Positions 1 to 9,549 of a stretch of 64,000 bases of DNA are shown here, piece by piece. Origin of the DNA: Acinetobacter sp. HY1485. GTDB taxonomy: Bacteria > Pseudomonadota > Gammaproteobacteria > Pseudomonadales > Moraxellaceae. The DNA lies in NCBI RefSeq assembly GCF_027568475.1, contig NZ_JANKZG010000001.1, positions 248,001-312,000 of the forward strand, written 5' to 3'. Position numbers and translations under genes: made by a program. How positions within the stretch are numbered: the stretch's first letter is position 1; every line of letters starts with the position of its first letter. Under the pieces are notes generated by a model. That model saw only the letters and a program-made list of their open reading frames with translations. It was not told the DNA's origin and did no database searches.

Positions 1-984
1 GCGCTTGACCAAGCGCGTGAACTTAAACGTGGCAATGCAAAAATTGGTACAACAGGGCGTGGTATTGGGCCAGCGTATGAAGATAAAGTGGCACGCCGTG
101 CAATCCGCGTTGCAGATTTAATTCGTGGTGGCGAAGCATTAGAGCAACAATTACACGAAATGTTAGAGTTACATAACTTTCAGTTAACGCAATTTTATGG
201 TGTAGAAGCTATTGCGTTTGATGATGTGATGGCACTGTGTAATGAATGGCGTGAAGTTTTACGTCCACTTGTGATTGATGTCACTGAAACATTGCATGAG
301 TTCCGTAAAGCGGGCAAACCAATTATGTTTGAAGGTGCGCAAGGTTCTTTACTTGATATTGACCATGGTACTTATCCATATGTAACCAGTTCTAATACTA
401 CAGCAGGTGGCGTGAGTTCGGGTTCTGGTTTGGGGCCTTTACACTTAGATTATGTGCTTGGTATTACAAAAGCGTATACCACGCGTGTGGGCAGTGGACC
501 ATTCCCAACTGAGCTTGTATATGACGCTGCAAATGATACAGGTGATGCTGTAGGTAAACACTTAGGTGTTGTAGGTAATGAGTTTGGTGCTTCAACAGGT
601 CGTCAGCGCCGTTGTGGTTGGTTTGATGCTGTTATTTTGCGCCGTTCGGTAGAAGTAAACTCATTAAGTGGTATTTGCCTAACAAAACTTGATGTTTTAG
701 ACGGCTTAAAAGAAGTTAAAATTTGTGTGGGCTATGAGGATGCAGATTCAGGCTGTGTTGGCTCATCAGATGCTATTTCTTTTGAACACTTAAAACCAAT
801 TTACGAAACTTTACCAGGTTGGGAAGGGACGACATTTGGTTTAACTCGTATTGATCAACTTCCAAAAAATGCCTTGGCTTATGTTAAGCGTTTAGAGGAG
901 CTAGTAGGTTGTCCTGTTGATATTATTTCAACGGGTCCAGACCGTGATGAGACGATTATTTTACGTCATCCGTTCTCGGCATAA
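1..984 (+). CDS. purA: Adenylosuccinate synthetase, C-terminal part (start outside window)
   Basis: PurA joins IMP and aspartate using GTP to make adenylosuccinate, the first committed step from IMP to AMP, in the cytoplasm. The frame is open from base 1, so the gene begins upstream; about 327 codons are present, with the N-terminal GTP-binding loop missing. Family blocks are visible: [14 protein letters not shown] near the left edge, then [46 protein letters not shown] and, near the end, [10 protein letters not shown]. An internal GTG at base 88 is not the true start. A strong terminator follows the stop codon, so this is the end of its transcript. Confidence 0.97.
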   Translation, partial: ALDQARELKRGNAKIGTTGRGIGPAYEDKVARRAIRVADLIRGGEALEQQLHEMLELHNFQLTQFYGVEAIAFDDVMALCNEWREVLRPLVIDVTETLHEFRKAGKPIMFEGAQGSLLDIDHGTYPYVTSSNTTAGGVSSGSGLGPLHLDYVLGITKAYTTRVGSGPFPTELVYDAANDTGDAVGKHLGVVGNEFGASTGRQRRCGWFDAVILRRSVEVNSLSGICLTKLDVLDGLKEVKICVGYEDADSGCVGSSDAISFEHLKPIYETLPGWEGTTFGLTRIDQLPKNALAYVKRLEELVGCPVDIISTGPDRDETIILRHPFSA

Positions 985-991
985 GCCTAAT

Positions 992-1019
992 AAAACCGCA
1001 GTTTAGACTGCGGTTTTTT
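992..1019 (+). terminator. Rho-independent terminator of purA
   Basis: An 11-bp perfect stem (bases 992-1002 with 1007-1017) closes a TTAG loop and is followed by a T run. It lies eight bases after the purA stop codon. Confidence 0.93.
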
Positions 1020-1098
1020 ATAAACAAAATTATAATATCTCTTTGTTTTGAATTTATATATGATTTTCCCATAAATTAAGCATGATGGGATTAAAATC

Positions 1099-1869
1099 AT
1101 GAAGTTACATCTTATTGTAATGATGTGTATAGTGGGTTTAAGTGGCTGTACCACAATTGCAGATATGTCAGGTGCAGATTCTGCAACATTAAATGCAACA
1201 TCGGCACAAAGTTTTAGTAAAATGCGCCAAGATGCCCAGCAAAAAGGTACATTAGATACGTCTTCAAGTACTTATAATCGTATTAATAGCGTTCTTGTAC
1301 GTATGGAACCTTATGCCAATCAAATTAATCAAACAGGACAAGCATTTCAATGGCAGCTTGCTGTTATTAAATCTGATACAGTAAATGCTTATGTTGCGCC
1401 TGGTGGTAAGGTTGTCTTTTATACAGGTATTGTCAACAAACTCAACCTCACTAATGATGAGATTGCGGCAGTAATGGGACATGAAATGACCCATGCATTA
1501 GAAGAGCATTCAAAAAATAAACTTGGTGCAGATGCGCTAACCAATCTTGCAGTAGGTATTGGTAAGTCTTATGCAGGTAATAACATTGGACAATTTGGTT
1601 CTGCGGCAATTGACTTAGGTAAGCAAGTGGGTGTTGGATTACCTTATTCGCGTAATCTAGAAACACGTGCAGATTATGGTGGTTTAATGTTAATGGCAAA
1701 AGCAGGATATAATCCACAAGCTGCATTAACGTTGTGGCAAAAAATGAATAGTTTAGAGGGAGCAGGTGGTCCTGTGTTTTTATCAACACATCCATCAAAT
1801 GGACAACGCATAGAAGCAATGCGTAAGAACTTGCCTGCTGCTATGGCAATATATAATAGTCGGAAATAA
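1099..1869 (+). CDS. M48-family metallopeptidase lipoprotein (LoiP/YggG-like)
   Basis: This is a predicted periplasmic, membrane-anchored zinc protease. The first 17 residues form a lipoprotein signal with lipobox L14-S15-G16-C17, so Cys17 should be acylated. The zinc motif HEMTH is at residues 128-132, and the third ligand is probably Glu188 in NLETRADYGG. The length of 256 aa fits the LoiP/YggG group, which takes part in envelope quality control; the exact substrate cannot be read from sequence. It is a single gene between two terminators, convergent with the reductase that follows. The start is the ATG that gives the intact lipoprotein signal, with a GATGGGA-like ribosome site upstream. 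Confidence 0.9.
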   Translation: MKLHLIVMMCIVGLSGCTTIADMSGADSATLNATSAQSFSKMRQDAQQKGTLDTSSSTYNRINSVLVRMEPYANQINQTGQAFQWQLAVIKSDTVNAYVAPGGKVVFYTGIVNKLNLTNDEIAAVMGHEMTHALEEHSKNKLGADALTNLAVGIGKSYAGNNIGQFGSAAIDLGKQVGVGLPYSRNLETRADYGGLMLMAKAGYNPQAALTLWQKMNSLEGAGGPVFLSTHPSNGQRIEAMRKNLPAAMAIYNSRK

Positions 1870-1895
1870 AAAAAGGGGGTACCTCCCCTTTTTTT
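1868..1895. terminator. Bidirectional terminator between the M48 gene and tas
   Basis: A stem of AAAAAGGGG (1870-1878) pairs with CCCCTTTTT (1885-1893). There are A and T runs on both sides, so it can serve both convergent genes. Confidence 0.88.
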
Positions 1896-2946
1896 ATGGT
1901 GCAGGATTAGGCTGTTGAATGTGCACTTGTTCAATTTCAGCTAAAATTTCATGGCTTAGCTGAATTGAAAATGCGCCAATATTTTCTTTAAGTTGTTCTA
2001 AATTGGTTGCACCAATAATTGTACTGGTGACAAAGAACTGTTGCTTAATAAAAGCTAAAGCCAACTGCGTGAGAGTGAGCCCGTGTTTTTGTGCAATTTG
2101 TGCATATTGCTCAGTTGCCCAATCACATTGAGGGTTGGTGTATCGTGTAAAGCGCGAAAATTTCGTGATACGTCCATTTTGAGGACGTGCCCCATGACGA
2201 TACTTCCCTGTAAGCATACCAAATGCAAGCGGTGAATAAGCCAAAAGCCCAATATTTTCGTATTTAGAAATTTCTGCCATGCCTACTTCATAGCTACGAT
2301 TTAGTAGACTATATGGGTTTTGTACAGTTACAAATTTACTCAGATTAAGTTTTTCTGCAACCTGTAAAAACTTCATTGTTGCCCAAGGCGTCTCGTTAGA
2401 TAGTCCAATATAACGAATTCTTCCTTTTTTAATTTCTTGTTCTAAAGTTAATAAAGTATCTTCAAAGCGTGTCGCATGATGGTTTTCTGCGGTTGCCATC
2501 TCATTATTATAGCCTAAGTGACCAAAGAAATTGGTTGTGCGTTCTGGCCAATGGAGTTGATATAAATCAATATAATCTGTTTGCAAGCGTTCTAGTGAGC
2601 CATCAATGGCTTGTGAAATATAGTGTTGATTAAAACGTGTTTGCCCATCACGGATATGACCACCACCAAAAGCAGGACCTGCAATTTTAGAAGCTAAAAA
2701 GACGTTATTGCGTCCACCGTATTGTTTAAACCACTCACCTATAATACGCTCTGTTGCCCCTTGTGTTTCGGATTTGGGTGGCACAGGATACATTTCGGCA
2801 GTATCCCAAAAGTTGACACCTTGTTCTAGGGCATAATGAAGTTGCTGAAATGCTTCAGGCATGGTGTTTTGTTCACCAAAGGTCATTGTACCTAAACAAA
2901 TTTCTGGAACCTCAATATCTGTATTAGATAAACGATTGTATTTCAT
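1894..2946 (-). CDS. tas: Aldo/keto reductase, Tas-like
   Basis: A predicted NADPH-dependent aldo/keto reductase of 350 aa. It resembles E. coli Tas, including the block GTMTFGEQN near the N-terminus and AEMYPVPP after the catalytic region. The usual catalytic tetrad can be placed at Asp48, Tyr53, Lys87 and His132. The frame opens nine codons further upstream, but the ATG at 2946 begins MKYNRLSNTD like the family and has a GGAG ribosome site just before it. The physiological substrate is unknown; in E. coli Tas was found as a suppressor of tyrosine auxotrophy in starved cells. It is monocistronic. Confidence 0.88.
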   Translation of the reverse strand: MKYNRLSNTDIEVPEICLGTMTFGEQNTMPEAFQQLHYALEQGVNFWDTAEMYPVPPKSETQGATERIIGEWFKQYGGRNNVFLASKIAGPAFGGGHIRDGQTRFNQHYISQAIDGSLERLQTDYIDLYQLHWPERTTNFFGHLGYNNEMATAENHHATRFEDTLLTLEQEIKKGRIRYIGLSNETPWATMKFLQVAEKLNLSKFVTVQNPYSLLNRSYEVGMAEISKYENIGLLAYSPLAFGMLTGKYRHGARPQNGRITKFSRFTRYTNPQCDWATEQYAQIAQKHGLTLTQLALAFIKQQFFVTSTIIGATNLEQLKENIGAFSIQLSHEILAEIEQVHIQQPNPAP

Positions 2947-2997
2947 ATAGATCTCCAGAGTTAAAAAAAGCAAATCAAAGGATTTGCTTTGGAAAAT

Positions 2998-3669
2998 TTA
3001 TTCTTTTGTACTTTCTAGGGCACTATCGTAAATTAAAATTGCTTTTCCTTCGGTATAAATCATACCTTGTTCTTCTAAAGATTTTAATACACGTCCTACC
3101 ATCTCTCGGGAACAGCCCACAATACGTCCAATCTCTTGGCGTGTAATTCTAATTTGGCGTCCATTTGGAAGTAACATCGCTTCGGGGTGATTTGCTAAAT
3201 CAATTAAACAACGTGCAATACGACCTGTAACATCAATAAATGCCAAGTCTGTCATTTTACGAGTTGTATTTTTTAAACGACGCGCGAGTTGTGCAAATAC
3301 TGCGTAATTTAAATCAGGGTATTCTTTACTCAGCTCAATAAAGTTTTCATATGAAATTTCAGCAATTTCACTGATTTCACGTGTACGTACTTCTGCAGTA
3401 CGATGAGGTTCTGTTTCAAATAAACCCATTTCGCCAAAAAAGTCACCTGCATTTAGATAGGCAACTACAATTTCACGTTCTTCATCTTCACGTAAAATAA
3501 CAGAAACTGAACCCTTTAAAATTAAATACAGCGATTTAGATTCGCTTCCAGCTTCAATAATCGTTTTACGTTTTTGATGACGGTTGATATAGGCACGTTT
3601 AAGTAAAGCTTTAACCGATTCTGGTAGCTGGTGAGGGGCGAGGGCATCACTTGCAAAGGGGAAAGGCAT
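2998..3669 (-). CDS. vfr: CRP-family cAMP-responsive regulator, Vfr-like
   Basis: A 223-aa cyclic-nucleotide-binding transcription factor. The N-terminal cNMP domain (about 25-140) has the phosphate-binding cassette around Gly79-Glu80 and His89-Arg90-Thr91. Thr135-Thr136 sit where CRP contacts the adenine base. The C-terminal helix-turn-helix (about 177-198) contains ITRQEIGRIVGCSREMVGRV, almost identical to P. aeruginosa Vfr. Vfr and CRP control virulence, carbon use and surface behaviour in relatives; the regulon here is not visible. It is transcribed divergently from the osmC-family gene, the same neighbour relationship seen for crp and yhfA in E. coli. Confidence 0.92.
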   Translation of the reverse strand: MPFPFASDALAPHQLPESVKALLKRAYINRHQKRKTIIEAGSESKSLYLILKGSVSVILREDEEREIVVAYLNAGDFFGEMGLFETEPHRTAEVRTREISEIAEISYENFIELSKEYPDLNYAVFAQLARRLKNTTRKMTDLAFIDVTGRIARCLIDLANHPEAMLLPNGRQIRITRQEIGRIVGCSREMVGRVLKSLEEQGMIYTEGKAILIYDSALESTKE

Positions 3670-3797
3670 GTTGTGTATTCCAAAGTATAAAAAAGAAAAG
3701 ACAGATCAATCTGCCTTTTAGTATGGAAATATCCAAAAAATTTGTGTTAGTGTACAACGCATCAGGTAATTTATAATATTTTTTTTAGGTAGTTGCA

Positions 3798-4217
3798 ATG
3801 AAATCAACTGTTCAATGGCTAGAGAATGTTGCATTTGAAGGTAAAACCGAAAGTGGACATCGTATTATGATGGATGGCTCACCTGCATTTGGTGGTGAAA
3901 ACCGCGGTGCGCGTCCCATGGAGCTCATTTTAACAGGCTTAGGTGGTTGTGCATCGTTTGATATTGTGACTATTTTAAAAAAAGCACGCCAAGATATTCA
4001 AGACGTACAATGTGAATTACAAGCAGAGCGTTCTGATGGTATTCCATCTGTTTTTACTAAAATCCATTTACACTTTATTGTAAAAGGAACAAATATCAAA
4101 GAAAAACAGGTAGCAAAAGCGGTTGAGCTTTCGGCAGAAAAATATTGCTCTGCAAGTAAAATGCTGTCTGACGGTGGTGTAATCATTACACACGATTTTG
4201 AAATTATCGAGCAATAA
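3798..4217 (+). CDS. OsmC-family protein (YhfA-like)
   Basis: A 139-aa OsmC/Ohr-fold protein. The two family cysteines are at Cys51 (GGCASFD) and Cys117 (KYCSASK), the pair that reduces organic peroxides in Ohr and OsmC. The N-terminal segment is short and closest in style to the YhfA branch, whose role is less clear than that of Ohr. It lies divergent to vfr across a 128-base intergenic region that should hold both promoters. Its last 14 bases overlap the end of the convergent M23 peptidase gene. Confidence 0.86.
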   Translation: MKSTVQWLENVAFEGKTESGHRIMMDGSPAFGGENRGARPMELILTGLGGCASFDIVTILKKARQDIQDVQCELQAERSDGIPSVFTKIHLHFIVKGTNIKEKQVAKAVELSAEKYCSASKMLSDGGVIITHDFEIIEQ

Positions 4218-4986
4218 ATAATTGTGGGTCTACACGGGCATCGTTTAGACTCATTCCCCAATGTAAATGTGGCCCTGTCACACGTCCTGTTTTACCCACT
4301 TTTGCAATTGCTTCGCCCTGTTTGACGGTTTGTCCTGCTTGTACATCAATTTCGCTTAAATGACATAGCATGGTAATTAAGCCTTGCCCATGATCTATAA
4401 ATACCGTTTTACCATTAAAAAAGTAATCGCCTGTTTTAACAACTGTACCATCAGCAGGTGCAATGACAGTTTGTCCAACAGGAGCAGGAATATCTAAGCC
4501 CGAATGAGGCGCGCGTTCTTCTTCATTAAAAAAGCGTTTTCGTCCAAAAGAATTGCTAAATTTTCCTTTTGTTGGCGCAATAAATTGAGGCAATGTGTTG
4601 CTTGGCGTAAATGATGTATAAATTTGATGTTGTTCTTGTGCTTCAGTTTTGTAGCGTTCTAACTGTATAGAAGATGGTTGCACATAACTTTGGTTTTGTA
4701 GTTTGATGTGCTGTTCTGCATAAGCATAAGGTTGAACATGAATAGGCACAGATTGTGTGTCTATTTGAGCATATGTTGTGCCAACGGGTGTAGAAAGTGG
4801 AATACCCACCACTGCATATTTTTGATTTTGCTCCTGCGTAATTAAAACAGATTGATGATTATAGCTTACCTGTTGTACGTTACTTGGTAGAGGGAGTACA
4901 GCAATGCCACCTGCACGCAGTGATTGTTGAGGAAGTTGGGCGTAGGTTGTTGTGCAAAAACAACAGAGTAATAAAATTTTTTTCAT
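4204..4986 (-). CDS. M23-family (LytM-type) peptidase, secreted
   Basis: A 260-aa predicted exported murein hydrolase or LytM-fold protein. A signal peptide covers about residues 1-16 (MKKILLLCCF to TTTYA). The C-terminal peptidase M23 domain (about 135-255) keeps all the zinc and catalytic residues: His161 and Asp165 in HSGLD, His209 and the HLH motif at 240-242. It could therefore be an active endopeptidase rather than only an activator. The region before the domain is beta-rich and unrecognised. An ATG two codons upstream (4992) is also possible; 4986 was chosen because the signal peptide then starts MKK. Confidence 0.88.
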   Translation of the reverse strand: MKKILLLCCFCTTTYAQLPQQSLRAGGIAVLPLPSNVQQVSYNHQSVLITQEQNQKYAVVGIPLSTPVGTTYAQIDTQSVPIHVQPYAYAEQHIKLQNQSYVQPSSIQLERYKTEAQEQHQIYTSFTPSNTLPQFIAPTKGKFSNSFGRKRFFNEEERAPHSGLDIPAPVGQTVIAPADGTVVKTGDYFFNGKTVFIDHGQGLITMLCHLSEIDVQAGQTVKQGEAIAKVGKTGRVTGPHLHWGMSLNDARVDPQLFIAR

Positions 4987-5087
4987 AAACATAATTCTAG
5001 CTTGAAAACTCAATTTTTGCACAAATATCTATATAGTGCTATATCCAATTTTAAAAGATAAACTACTGAAAAATATTAATTAAATTT

Positions 5088-5115
5088 CTTGAAAAAAATA
5101 ATTTGTCCCTCATTT
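5088..5115 (+). promoter_or_regulatory. Heat-shock (sigma-32) type promoter of clpB
   Basis: CTTGAAA at 5088-5094 matches the sigma-32 -35 box exactly. After a 13-base spacer, CCTCATTT at 5108-5115 matches the CCCCATNT -10 box at most positions. It lies 36 bases upstream of clpB, a classical RpoH target. The call rests on motif match plus gene identity; no transcript start has been mapped. Confidence 0.72.
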
Positions 5116-5151
5116 ATAAGTTAAGAGAAAACATTGTGAGGAATAAAAATA

Positions 5152-7719
5152 ATGCGATTTGAAAAATTCACAAAAGGCTTAACCAATGCACTTTCATCGG
5201 CACAATCTTTGGCAATGGGTAAAGATCACACGGCAATAGAGCCTATCCATATTTTAGCCACATTGCTTAATGAACCTGCAAATTTAAGTCTGTTACAACA
5301 AGCAGGGGCAAACTTACCTCAGCTTAAACAACAGTTAGAGCAAGCATTAAAAGATGCACCTACACTGAGTAATCCAACAGGTGATATTAATCTAAGTGCG
5401 GAATCTGCAAAAGTTTTAAATTTAGCAGACCGTTATGCTCAAAAAGTAGGTGATGAGTTTGTATCAACAGATTGGGTGATGTTGGCACTGAGTGAGTCGG
5501 GTGCGACTAAAAAATTATTAGACAGTGCGGTAAATTTACGCCAAGTCATCGAAAAAATTAGAGGTAACGACAAAGTTATGACAGACAATTATGAAGATCA
5601 ACGCGACTCTTTAAATAAATACACCATTAATTTAACTGAACGTGCTTTATCAGGAAAACTTGACCCTGTGATTGGGCGTGATGATGAAATCCGTCGTACA
5701 GTTCAAGTGTTGTCACGTCGTACTAAAAATAACCCTGTATTGATTGGTGAGCCGGGGGTAGGTAAAACTGCCATTGTAGAAGGTTTGGCACAACGCATCG
5801 TAAATGGAGAAGTGCCTGATAGCTTAAAAGGCAAACAAGTCCTTTCGCTCGATTTGGGTGCTTTACTTGCAGGAGCCAAGTATCGTGGTGAGTTTGAAGA
5901 GCGTTTAAAAGCGGTTTTAAATGATCTTGCAAAACAAGATGGTCAGATCATTTTGTTTATTGACGAATTGCATACCCTTGTAGGTGCAGGTAAAACTGAT
6001 GGTGCAATGGATGCAGGAAATATGCTTAAACCTGCACTTGCCCGCGGTGAGTTACGCTGTGTGGGTGCAACCACTTTAGATGAATATCGTCAATTTATTG
6101 AAAAAGATGCTGCACTTGAACGCCGTTTCCAAAAAGTATTGGTGGATGAGCCAAGTGTAGAAGATACAATTGCAATTTTACGTGGTTTAAAAGAGCGTTA
6201 CGAAGTGCATCATGGTGTAAAAATTCTAGATTCTGCCATTATCTCGGCGGCTAAAATGTCACATCGTTACATCACAGACCGTCAACTACCTGATAAAGCC
6301 ATTGATTTAATTGATGAAGCAGCATCTCGTATTAAGATGGAAATTGACTCTAAACCTGAAGCATTAGATCGTTTAGATCGCCGTATTATTCAGCTTAAAA
6401 TGCAATTAGAAGCGGTGAAAAAAGACGAAGATAACGGCAGTAAAGGCGAAGTAACGTATCTTCAAAATCAGATTGACGAGTTACAGCGTGAATATGATGA
6501 TTTAGAAGAAGTATGGCGCAAAGAAAAAACCTTGGTTGAAGGTACAAAACAAGCACAGGTCAAATTAGACCAAGCTCGTATTGCGTTAGAAAAAGCACAG
6601 CGTGAAGGAAATTGGGAAGAAGCAAGCCGTTTGCAATATGGCGATATTCCTGAGCTTGAAAAAGCACTCAATCAAGATGAAGTTGCTGAAGAGAACGAAG
6701 AACCAAAATTGATTCGTACTAAAGTGACGGAAAACGAAATTGCAGAAGTGGTGAGTGCGGCAACGGGTATTCCTGTGGCAAAAATGCTACAAGGTGAGCG
6801 TGAAAAACTTTTACAAATGGAAAGTTTTTTGCATAACCGTGTTGTTGGGCAAGATGAAGCCGTTATTGCTGTGTCTAATGCCGTACGCCGTTCGCGAGCA
6901 GGGTTGTCCGACCCTAACCGCCCAAGTGGTTCATTCTTGTTTTTAGGACCAACAGGTGTAGGTAAAACCGAACTTACAAAAGCTTTGGCAAACTTTTTGT
7001 TTGATAGCGATGATGCCATGATTCGTATTGATATGAGCGAATTTATGGAAAAACATTCTGTGAGCCGTTTAGTAGGTGCACCTCCAGGATATGTAGGTTA
7101 TGAAGAAGGCGGTGTGCTAACAGAAGCGGTACGCCGTAAACCATACAGTGTTATTTTGTTTGATGAGGTAGAAAAAGCACATCCTGATGTGTTTAATATC
7201 TTATTACAAGTGCTTGATGATGGACGTCTAACAGATTCACAAGGGCGTATTATTGATTTTAAAAATACGGTTATTGTGATGACATCTAACTTAGGTTCAC
7301 AAGATGTCCGTGAATTGGGTGAAGATGCCCCTGAAGATGATGTACGTACAGTGGTGATGAATGCAGTAAGTCAGCATTTTAGACCTGAATTTATTAACCG
7401 TATTGATGAGTTGGTGATTTTTCATTCACTTAAAAAAGCACAAATTCGAGGTATTGCCGATATTCAACTTGCGCGTTTACGTCATCGTTTAGAAGACCGA
7501 GAAATTGGTTTACAGATAGATGATAGTGCACTCGACATCTTAATTGATGCAGGATTTGACCCAATTTATGGGGCAAGACCACTCAAACGTGCAATTCAGC
7601 AACAGGTTGAAAATAGCCTTGCACAAAAAATCTTGGCAACGGATTTTCAAGCAGGGGATACCATTTTGATTAAAGGCGAAGATGGACAACTGGTGTTTGA
7701 TAAACTGAAGTTAAATTAA
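5152..7719 (+). CDS. clpB: ATP-dependent disaggregase ClpB
   Basis: ClpB forms a hexameric ring that pulls polypeptides out of aggregates together with DnaK/DnaJ/GrpE. The 855-aa length is full size. Domain order: Clp-N double repeat (1-145), first AAA+ module with Walker A GEPGVGKT at 199-206 and Walker B ILFIDELH, the long coiled-coil middle domain (about 405-525) that DnaK contacts, then the second AAA+ module with GPTGVGKTE and the pore loop GYVGYEEGG. It starts at the ATG after GTGAGGAA and is preceded by a sigma-32-like promoter. It is a single-gene transcript ended by its own terminator. Confidence 0.98.
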   Translation: MRFEKFTKGLTNALSSAQSLAMGKDHTAIEPIHILATLLNEPANLSLLQQAGANLPQLKQQLEQALKDAPTLSNPTGDINLSAESAKVLNLADRYAQKVGDEFVSTDWVMLALSESGATKKLLDSAVNLRQVIEKIRGNDKVMTDNYEDQRDSLNKYTINLTERALSGKLDPVIGRDDEIRRTVQVLSRRTKNNPVLIGEPGVGKTAIVEGLAQRIVNGEVPDSLKGKQVLSLDLGALLAGAKYRGEFEERLKAVLNDLAKQDGQIILFIDELHTLVGAGKTDGAMDAGNMLKPALARGELRCVGATTLDEYRQFIEKDAALERRFQKVLVDEPSVEDTIAILRGLKERYEVHHGVKILDSAIISAAKMSHRYITDRQLPDKAIDLIDEAASRIKMEIDSKPEALDRLDRRIIQLKMQLEAVKKDEDNGSKGEVTYLQNQIDELQREYDDLEEVWRKEKTLVEGTKQAQVKLDQARIALEKAQREGNWEEASRLQYGDIPELEKALNQDEVAEENEEPKLIRTKVTENEIAEVVSAATGIPVAKMLQGEREKLLQMESFLHNRVVGQDEAVIAVSNAVRRSRAGLSDPNRPSGSFLFLGPTGVGKTELTKALANFLFDSDDAMIRIDMSEFMEKHSVSRLVGAPPGYVGYEEGGVLTEAVRRKPYSVILFDEVEKAHPDVFNILLQVLDDGRLTDSQGRIIDFKNTVIVMTSNLGSQDVRELGEDAPEDDVRTVVMNAVSQHFRPEFINRIDELVIFHSLKKAQIRGIADIQLARLRHRLEDREIGLQIDDSALDILIDAGFDPIYGARPLKRAIQQQVENSLAQKILATDFQAGDTILIKGEDGQLVFDKLKLN

Positions 7720-7728
7720 TTTATAATG

Positions 7729-7754
7729 CCCATATCTTAGGATATGGGTTTTTT
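7729..7754 (+). terminator. Rho-independent terminator of clpB
   Basis: CCCATATC (7729-7736) pairs with GATATGGG (7741-7748) around a TTAG loop, followed by six Ts. The decayed endonuclease V-like reading frame begins immediately at the T run. Confidence 0.92.
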
Positions 7755-8230
7755 ATGTTGGATATTTTGATAATAAAGATTTAGCAGTAGGTATTGTTTT
7801 TGAAAATGTAGAGAGTCAAAAACCTGTTCAGATTTATACTAAAATTATTGATGATATTGCGCTTTATGAGCCGGGTGCTTTTTACAAACGTGAGCTGCCA
7901 TGTATTTTATCTTTGTTTGAGACCATTTTAGAACCTAGCACAACGGTTGTTGTTGATGGATATGTACATTTGGGGGCTGATCAGAAAGATGGTCTAGGGA
8001 TGTACCTATACAAACAGGTTCATTTACCTGTAATTGGGGTAGAAAAAAATTACTTTAAAGAAACTCCTAAAGAATGTGAGTTATATCGTGGTACAAGCCA
8101 AAAACCTATTTATGTGACAGCTGTGGGATATCCATAAAATCAAGCAAAGAAAATGTATGGTAAAAATAGAATTCCTGATTTGTTAAAATTAGCTGATCGC
8201 TATAGCCGTAATCAATCATTATGTTTTTGA
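7751..8230 (+). pseudogene. Remnant of an endonuclease V-family gene
   Basis: Read in one frame from 7751, the sequence begins VGYFDNKDLAVG and continues with YEPGAFYKRELP, VVVDGYVHLG, GVEKNYF and PIYVTAVGYP, the order of blocks in endonuclease V-like proteins. There is no start codon: an in-frame stop lies just upstream, and the frame runs straight out of the clpB terminator T run. The 5' end, including the first catalytic Asp expected just before VGYFDN, is therefore gone. The frame then meets a TAA at 8135-8137, yet C-terminal-like sequence (RIPDLLKLADRYSRNQ) continues to a TGA at 8228-8230. The longest ATG- or GTG-type frame inside it (7913-8137, 74 codons) is not a credible gene. Family assignment is by recalled motifs. 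Confidence 0.75.
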
Positions 8231-8270
8231 AAAATAAAATATTAAAGCGTATAGTATTTGTAAAATTTAG

Positions 8271-9518
8271 ATGATGAGTAAACGGAAAATGTCAGGTAAT
8301 AACAAGAAAGTGATAGGAATTGTGGCAGGTGTGTTGGTTGTTGGGGGTGTTGTTGGCGGTAATGTTTATGCAGATAAAGAGCTAAAAGCAATCTACAGCA
8401 TGGATAAACAAGATGGTAAAAAAATTAAATTTAAAAAAGTAGATTATAACGTTGGTACTTTTTCGGGTGATATTATTTGGGAAGCAGAAATTACGGTTGA
8501 CCCATGTCATCCCGAGCAAAATATTGTAATTAAGGGTAATGATCATGTAACGCGTGGTTTGACAGGTTATGATATTCATTCAAAAATTGATGTAGATGAT
8601 AACAAAATTAAGCAACTGTTTGATAATAAGCCTGTAGCTACAGTTGATACCCATATTAATTGGTTTGGACAAGCAGATGTACAAGCCAAAAGTCCAAGTT
8701 TTATTAAAAACCAAGACCAATTTAAAGTTGATTGGGCAGGGATTGATTTAGCATTTAAAGCCAAAAAAGAAAATGACGATCTTTTCTTTAAAGATATTGT
8801 ATTAAATATTCCAAATTTGACTGTACAAGAAGGTAATAAACAGTCAATGATCCAAAATATTGTTTATAAAGTAGATCAAAGTTATGCCAATAAATTGATT
8901 GCAAGTACATCGGAACTAAGCATTGGATCAATTCAAGCAAATTGGGGTGATCGTTTAGAGCTTAATCAACTCAAATATGCAGGTAATGTTTCTGATAAAA
9001 ATAATAAATTTTCAGGTACTCAAAAATTTTCTATTCAAGATGCAACATTTGGACAGTATAGGTTAAATAAATTTTTACTCAATACAGAAATTACAGATAT
9101 TGCGAAAGCAGATGCACAAAAAGCATTTGTTGATATTAATCATTTACAAGAAACGTGTATGTCTGAACAAGACCGTTTAAGTCAATTAGTTAAAGCGGTA
9201 AGTCCTTTATTGGAAAAGGGCTTCAAATTTAACTCTAAGCAAAATGTGCTCGAAGTAAATAATCAAAAAGTAACCTTTGATTTTGATGGAACACTGAAGC
9301 CAAGTACGTATCCAACAGATTTTGAACAGATGATACGTACAGTGCCACAAAATCTAACGTTTAATTACAGTGCAGAAGTGGATAAAGGCTTTATGCGTTT
9401 GATCCGCCCTGAATTGACAGAAAATGATGTCAAACAAATCGCAGATGCTTATCATGCAAAAGTAACCGATCATACATTGGCGTTATCAGGTAAATTTGAA
9501 AACGGTAAACTACAATAA
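8271..9518 (+). CDS. DUF945 (YdgA-like) family protein
   Basis: A 415-aa protein with one N-terminal membrane segment (about 13-33, GIVAGVLVVGGVVGG) and a long soluble beta-rich remainder, probably periplasmic. The layout and repeated beta-strand pattern fit the DUF945/YdgA family, whose biochemical role is unknown. The N-terminus has two starts one codon apart (ATG ATG AGT); the first is given, and the second is equally possible. The gene follows the endonuclease V remnant and ends at a terminator shared with rlmKL. No catalytic motif is evident. Confidence 0.78.
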   Translation: MMSKRKMSGNNKKVIGIVAGVLVVGGVVGGNVYADKELKAIYSMDKQDGKKIKFKKVDYNVGTFSGDIIWEAEITVDPCHPEQNIVIKGNDHVTRGLTGYDIHSKIDVDDNKIKQLFDNKPVATVDTHINWFGQADVQAKSPSFIKNQDQFKVDWAGIDLAFKAKKENDDLFFKDIVLNIPNLTVQEGNKQSMIQNIVYKVDQSYANKLIASTSELSIGSIQANWGDRLELNQLKYAGNVSDKNNKFSGTQKFSIQDATFGQYRLNKFLLNTEITDIAKADAQKAFVDINHLQETCMSEQDRLSQLVKAVSPLLEKGFKFNSKQNVLEVNNQKVTFDFDGTLKPSTYPTDFEQMIRTVPQNLTFNYSAEVDKGFMRLIRPELTENDVKQIADAYHAKVTDHTLALSGKFENGKLQ

Positions 9519-9519
9519 A

Positions 9520-9548
9520 AAAACCGAGGCGATTGCCTCGGTTCTTCT
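9520..9548. terminator. Bidirectional terminator between DUF945 gene and rlmKL
   Basis: AACCGAGGC (9522-9530) pairs with GCCTCGGTT (9535-9543) around GATT. A and T runs flank it on both sides. Confidence 0.88.
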
Positions 9549-9549
9549 T

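Noticed and set aside
7913-8137. A 74-codon frame as an independent small gene
   Set aside because: It is only the middle part of the endonuclease V-like remnant; recognisable protein extends on both sides in the same frame.
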